Under the pieces are notes generated by a model. It was not told the DNA's origin. It worked only from the letters and a program-made list of their open reading frames with translations, and searched no databases. The position numbers were made by a program, and so were the translations under genes. Below are positions 6,958-7,905 of a DNA stretch of 7,905 bases, one piece after another. The DNA lies in NCBI GenBank assembly GCA_902826945.1, contig CADEGS010000207.1, positions 1 through 7,905 on the forward strand. Reading direction: 5' to 3'. Each line of letters starts with the position of its first letter. Positions within the stretch are counted from its first letter, which is position 1. This DNA is from an uncultured bacterium (GTDB lineage: Bacteria > Planctomycetota > UBA1135 > GCA-002686595).

Positions 6958-6977
6958 CCGGCGAGGGGAAGCGAGCG

Positions 6978-7796
6978 ATGCGTCCTGAGGGGTCCCTGAC
7001 GGCGTCGGGCGCGCGCGCGAGGCGCGCGGCGCTGGCCCTCGCGCTGGGCCTGGCCGGCTGCCGGGCGTCGCGCGAGGTGCCCCGACCCGAGCAGATCGTG
7101 GTCACGGCCGAGCCCGCCGCGCCGCGCGAGCCGCGCGCCCTGGAGCGCGCCCTCGCCGCGTGGGACGGGCTGGCGGAGCCCCGCGCCGGGCGGCCGCCGG
7201 AGCTTGAGCAGCCGGCCCAGGCGCTCGAGCGCGGCGACGTCGACGGGGCGCTCGAGGCCCTGGGCACGGCGATGGGCCTCGACCCCGACCGCTCGCTCTA
7301 CGCCGTCGCGCGCGGCCAGCTCGAGCTGGCGCTCGGCTACCTGCGCGCCGCCGAGGCCGACTTCGAGCACGCGATCGAGCTCGACCCCGACAATGCGCGC
7401 ACGTGGTCCTCGCTGGGGCGCACGCGCCTGGGCCTGTGCCAGTACACGCGCGCGGCGCGCGCCTTCGAGCGCGCCGTCGACCTCGGGCTCGACGACGTCG
7501 AGCACCGCCTGCTGCTCTCGCGCGCCTACCGCGGCTGCGACCGCGGCGAGGACGCCCTGCGCGAGCTCGGCGCGGCGCTCGACGCGCTGCGCCTGTGGCG
7601 CGGCGGCCGGCTGTGGCTGACGATCGTCGAGCTGGCGAGCGCGCGCCCCGGCGACGTGCTGCCGCTGTCGGTGTTCCTGCACCCGCTCGGGCTGGCCGGC
7701 TCCGTCCTGGCGCTCAGCCCCGAGTGGACCCCGGGCGCGCTCGAGATCGACCTCGACCTCCTGCGCCGCGAGGTCCTGCCCTGGCAGGAGCGCTGA
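6978..7796 (+). CDS. TPR-repeat lipoprotein
   Basis: A 272-residue protein with an N-terminal lipoprotein signal: GARARRAALALALGLAGC, with Cys28 as lipidation site. Arg29 follows Cys28, not Asp, so in Gram-negative terms it would be sorted to the outer membrane. After a Pro/Ala-rich linker (30-70) come about four TPR-like helix pairs, near 74-104, 107-140, 141-174 and 175-206. The clearest contain YLRAAEADFEHAIELDPDNA and YTRAARAFERAVDLGL. Residues 207-272 are not obviously TPR. Cys154 and Cys187 lie in repeats and could form a disulfide outside the cytoplasm. TPR lipoproteins usually act as scaffolds in envelope complexes; no partner is evident here. The ATG start has AGGGG 9 nt upstream. 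The gene is transcribed away from the HAD unit and faces a convergent gene 35 bp past its stop. Confidence 0.83.
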   Translation: MRPEGSLTASGARARRAALALALGLAGCRASREVPRPEQIVVTAEPAAPREPRALERALAAWDGLAEPRAGRPPELEQPAQALERGDVDGALEALGTAMGLDPDRSLYAVARGQLELALGYLRAAEADFEHAIELDPDNARTWSSLGRTRLGLCQYTRAARAFERAVDLGLDDVEHRLLLSRAYRGCDRGEDALRELGAALDALRLWRGGRLWLTIVELASARPGDVLPLSVFLHPLGLAGSVLALSPEWTPGALEIDLDLLRREVLPWQER

Positions 7797-7797
7797 A

Positions 7798-7824
7798 GCG
7801 GCGACCGCTCGCTCGAGCCGCCGC
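7798..7824. terminator. Possible bidirectional hairpin between convergent genes
   Basis: GCGGCG (7798-7803) can pair with CGCCGC (7819-7824), and the enclosed GCTCGAGC (7811-7818) is self-complementary. It lies in the 35-bp gap between the TPR gene stop and the convergent gene stop, where a shared terminator would be expected. The absence of T-tracts on either side makes this weak. Confidence 0.28.
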
Positions 7825-7831
7825 CCGCCCG

Positions 7832-7905
7832 TCAGCCGTCGCTCGCGCCGTCGAGCGGCACGAACGCGATGCGGTCGTGCGGGTAGTCGAGCACCGTGCG
7901 GAAGG
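7832..7905 (-). CDS. C-terminal end of a protein, possibly a retropepsin-like aspartic protease
   Basis: Only the last 23 residues plus TGA (7834-7832) are in the window; the gene continues past the edge on the minus strand. The residues read FRTVLDYPHDRIAFVPLDGAS and then DG. The pattern F-x-V-x-DYP-x3-I/L-x-F/L-x-P close to a C-terminus is typical of the last strands of bacterial retropepsin-like aspartic proteases. With so little sequence this is suggestive only. Codon bias and the convergent spacing support a real gene end. The catalytic Asp region is not visible. Confidence 0.42.
   Translation of the reverse strand, partial: FRTVLDYPHDRIAFVPLDGASDG

Larger units (their letters stand above)
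6868..6977. promoter_or_regulatory. Divergent intergenic region
   Basis: This is the only space between the minus-strand HAD-moxR-amidase-nadE unit and the plus-strand TPR lipoprotein, so it must hold any dedicated promoters for both. I see no convincing -35/-10 pair. It contains three GATC sites (6890, 6901, 6921), a perfect 16-bp palindrome at 6906-6921, a GAGCCC hairpin at 6938-6957, and AGGGG (6964-6968) as the ribosome-binding site for the lipoprotein. Confidence 0.5.

Overview
The window is a gene-dense stretch of very GC-rich DNA (roughly three quarters G+C by eye). It probably comes from a high-GC Gram-negative bacterium. Two predicted lipoproteins, an RseB-like envelope-stress gene and a MoxR ATPase fit a Planctomycetota, Myxococcota or similar deep-branching lineage, but no gene here fixes the phylum. 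I see no rRNA, tRNA, insertion sequence, phage gene or CRISPR array, and no gene-free stretch longer than 300 bases.

Layout. (1) 1-2152, plus strand: an envelope-stress signalling cassette. It holds the 3' part of an ECF sigma factor, a single-pass anti-sigma factor with a Cys/His cluster, and a lipoprotein with the features of RseB/MucB. The last two overlap by GTGA. (2) 2153-3414, plus strand: a stand-alone CheX/CheC-type phosphatase-like protein with an intact D-x3-E-x2-N motif, then a 148-residue helical protein of unknown function. Two copies of a 22-bp hairpin-forming motif lie just after the RseB-like and CheX-like stop codons. (3) 3425-6867, minus strand: a compact four-gene unit read HAD phosphatase - MoxR ATPase - nitrilase-type glutamine amidase - NadE synthetase. 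It contains two 4-nt stop/start overlaps. The last two genes together make a glutamine-dependent NAD+ synthetase split into two polypeptides. (4) 6868-6977: a 110-bp divergent intergenic region with a perfect 16-bp palindrome and a GAGCCC hairpin. (5) 6978-7796, plus strand: a TPR lipoprotein. (6) 7832-7905, minus strand: the C-terminal end of a convergent gene, possibly a retropepsin-like aspartic protease.

How the genes work together. The sigma/anti-sigma/RseB-like set should sense envelope damage. The RseB-like lipoprotein has Asp right after its lipidated Cys, which in E. coli keeps a lipoprotein in the inner membrane beside such an anti-sigma factor. The minus-strand unit joins NAD+ synthesis (amidase supplies ammonia to NadE) with a HAD hydrolase and a MoxR chaperone that lacks its usual DUF58/VWA neighbours. 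The most interesting items are the lipid-anchored RseB variant, the CheX-like gene outside any chemotaxis locus next to an unknown helical protein, the split NAD+ synthetase in a MoxR operon, and the repeated intergenic hairpins. None is clearly a new defence or mobile system.
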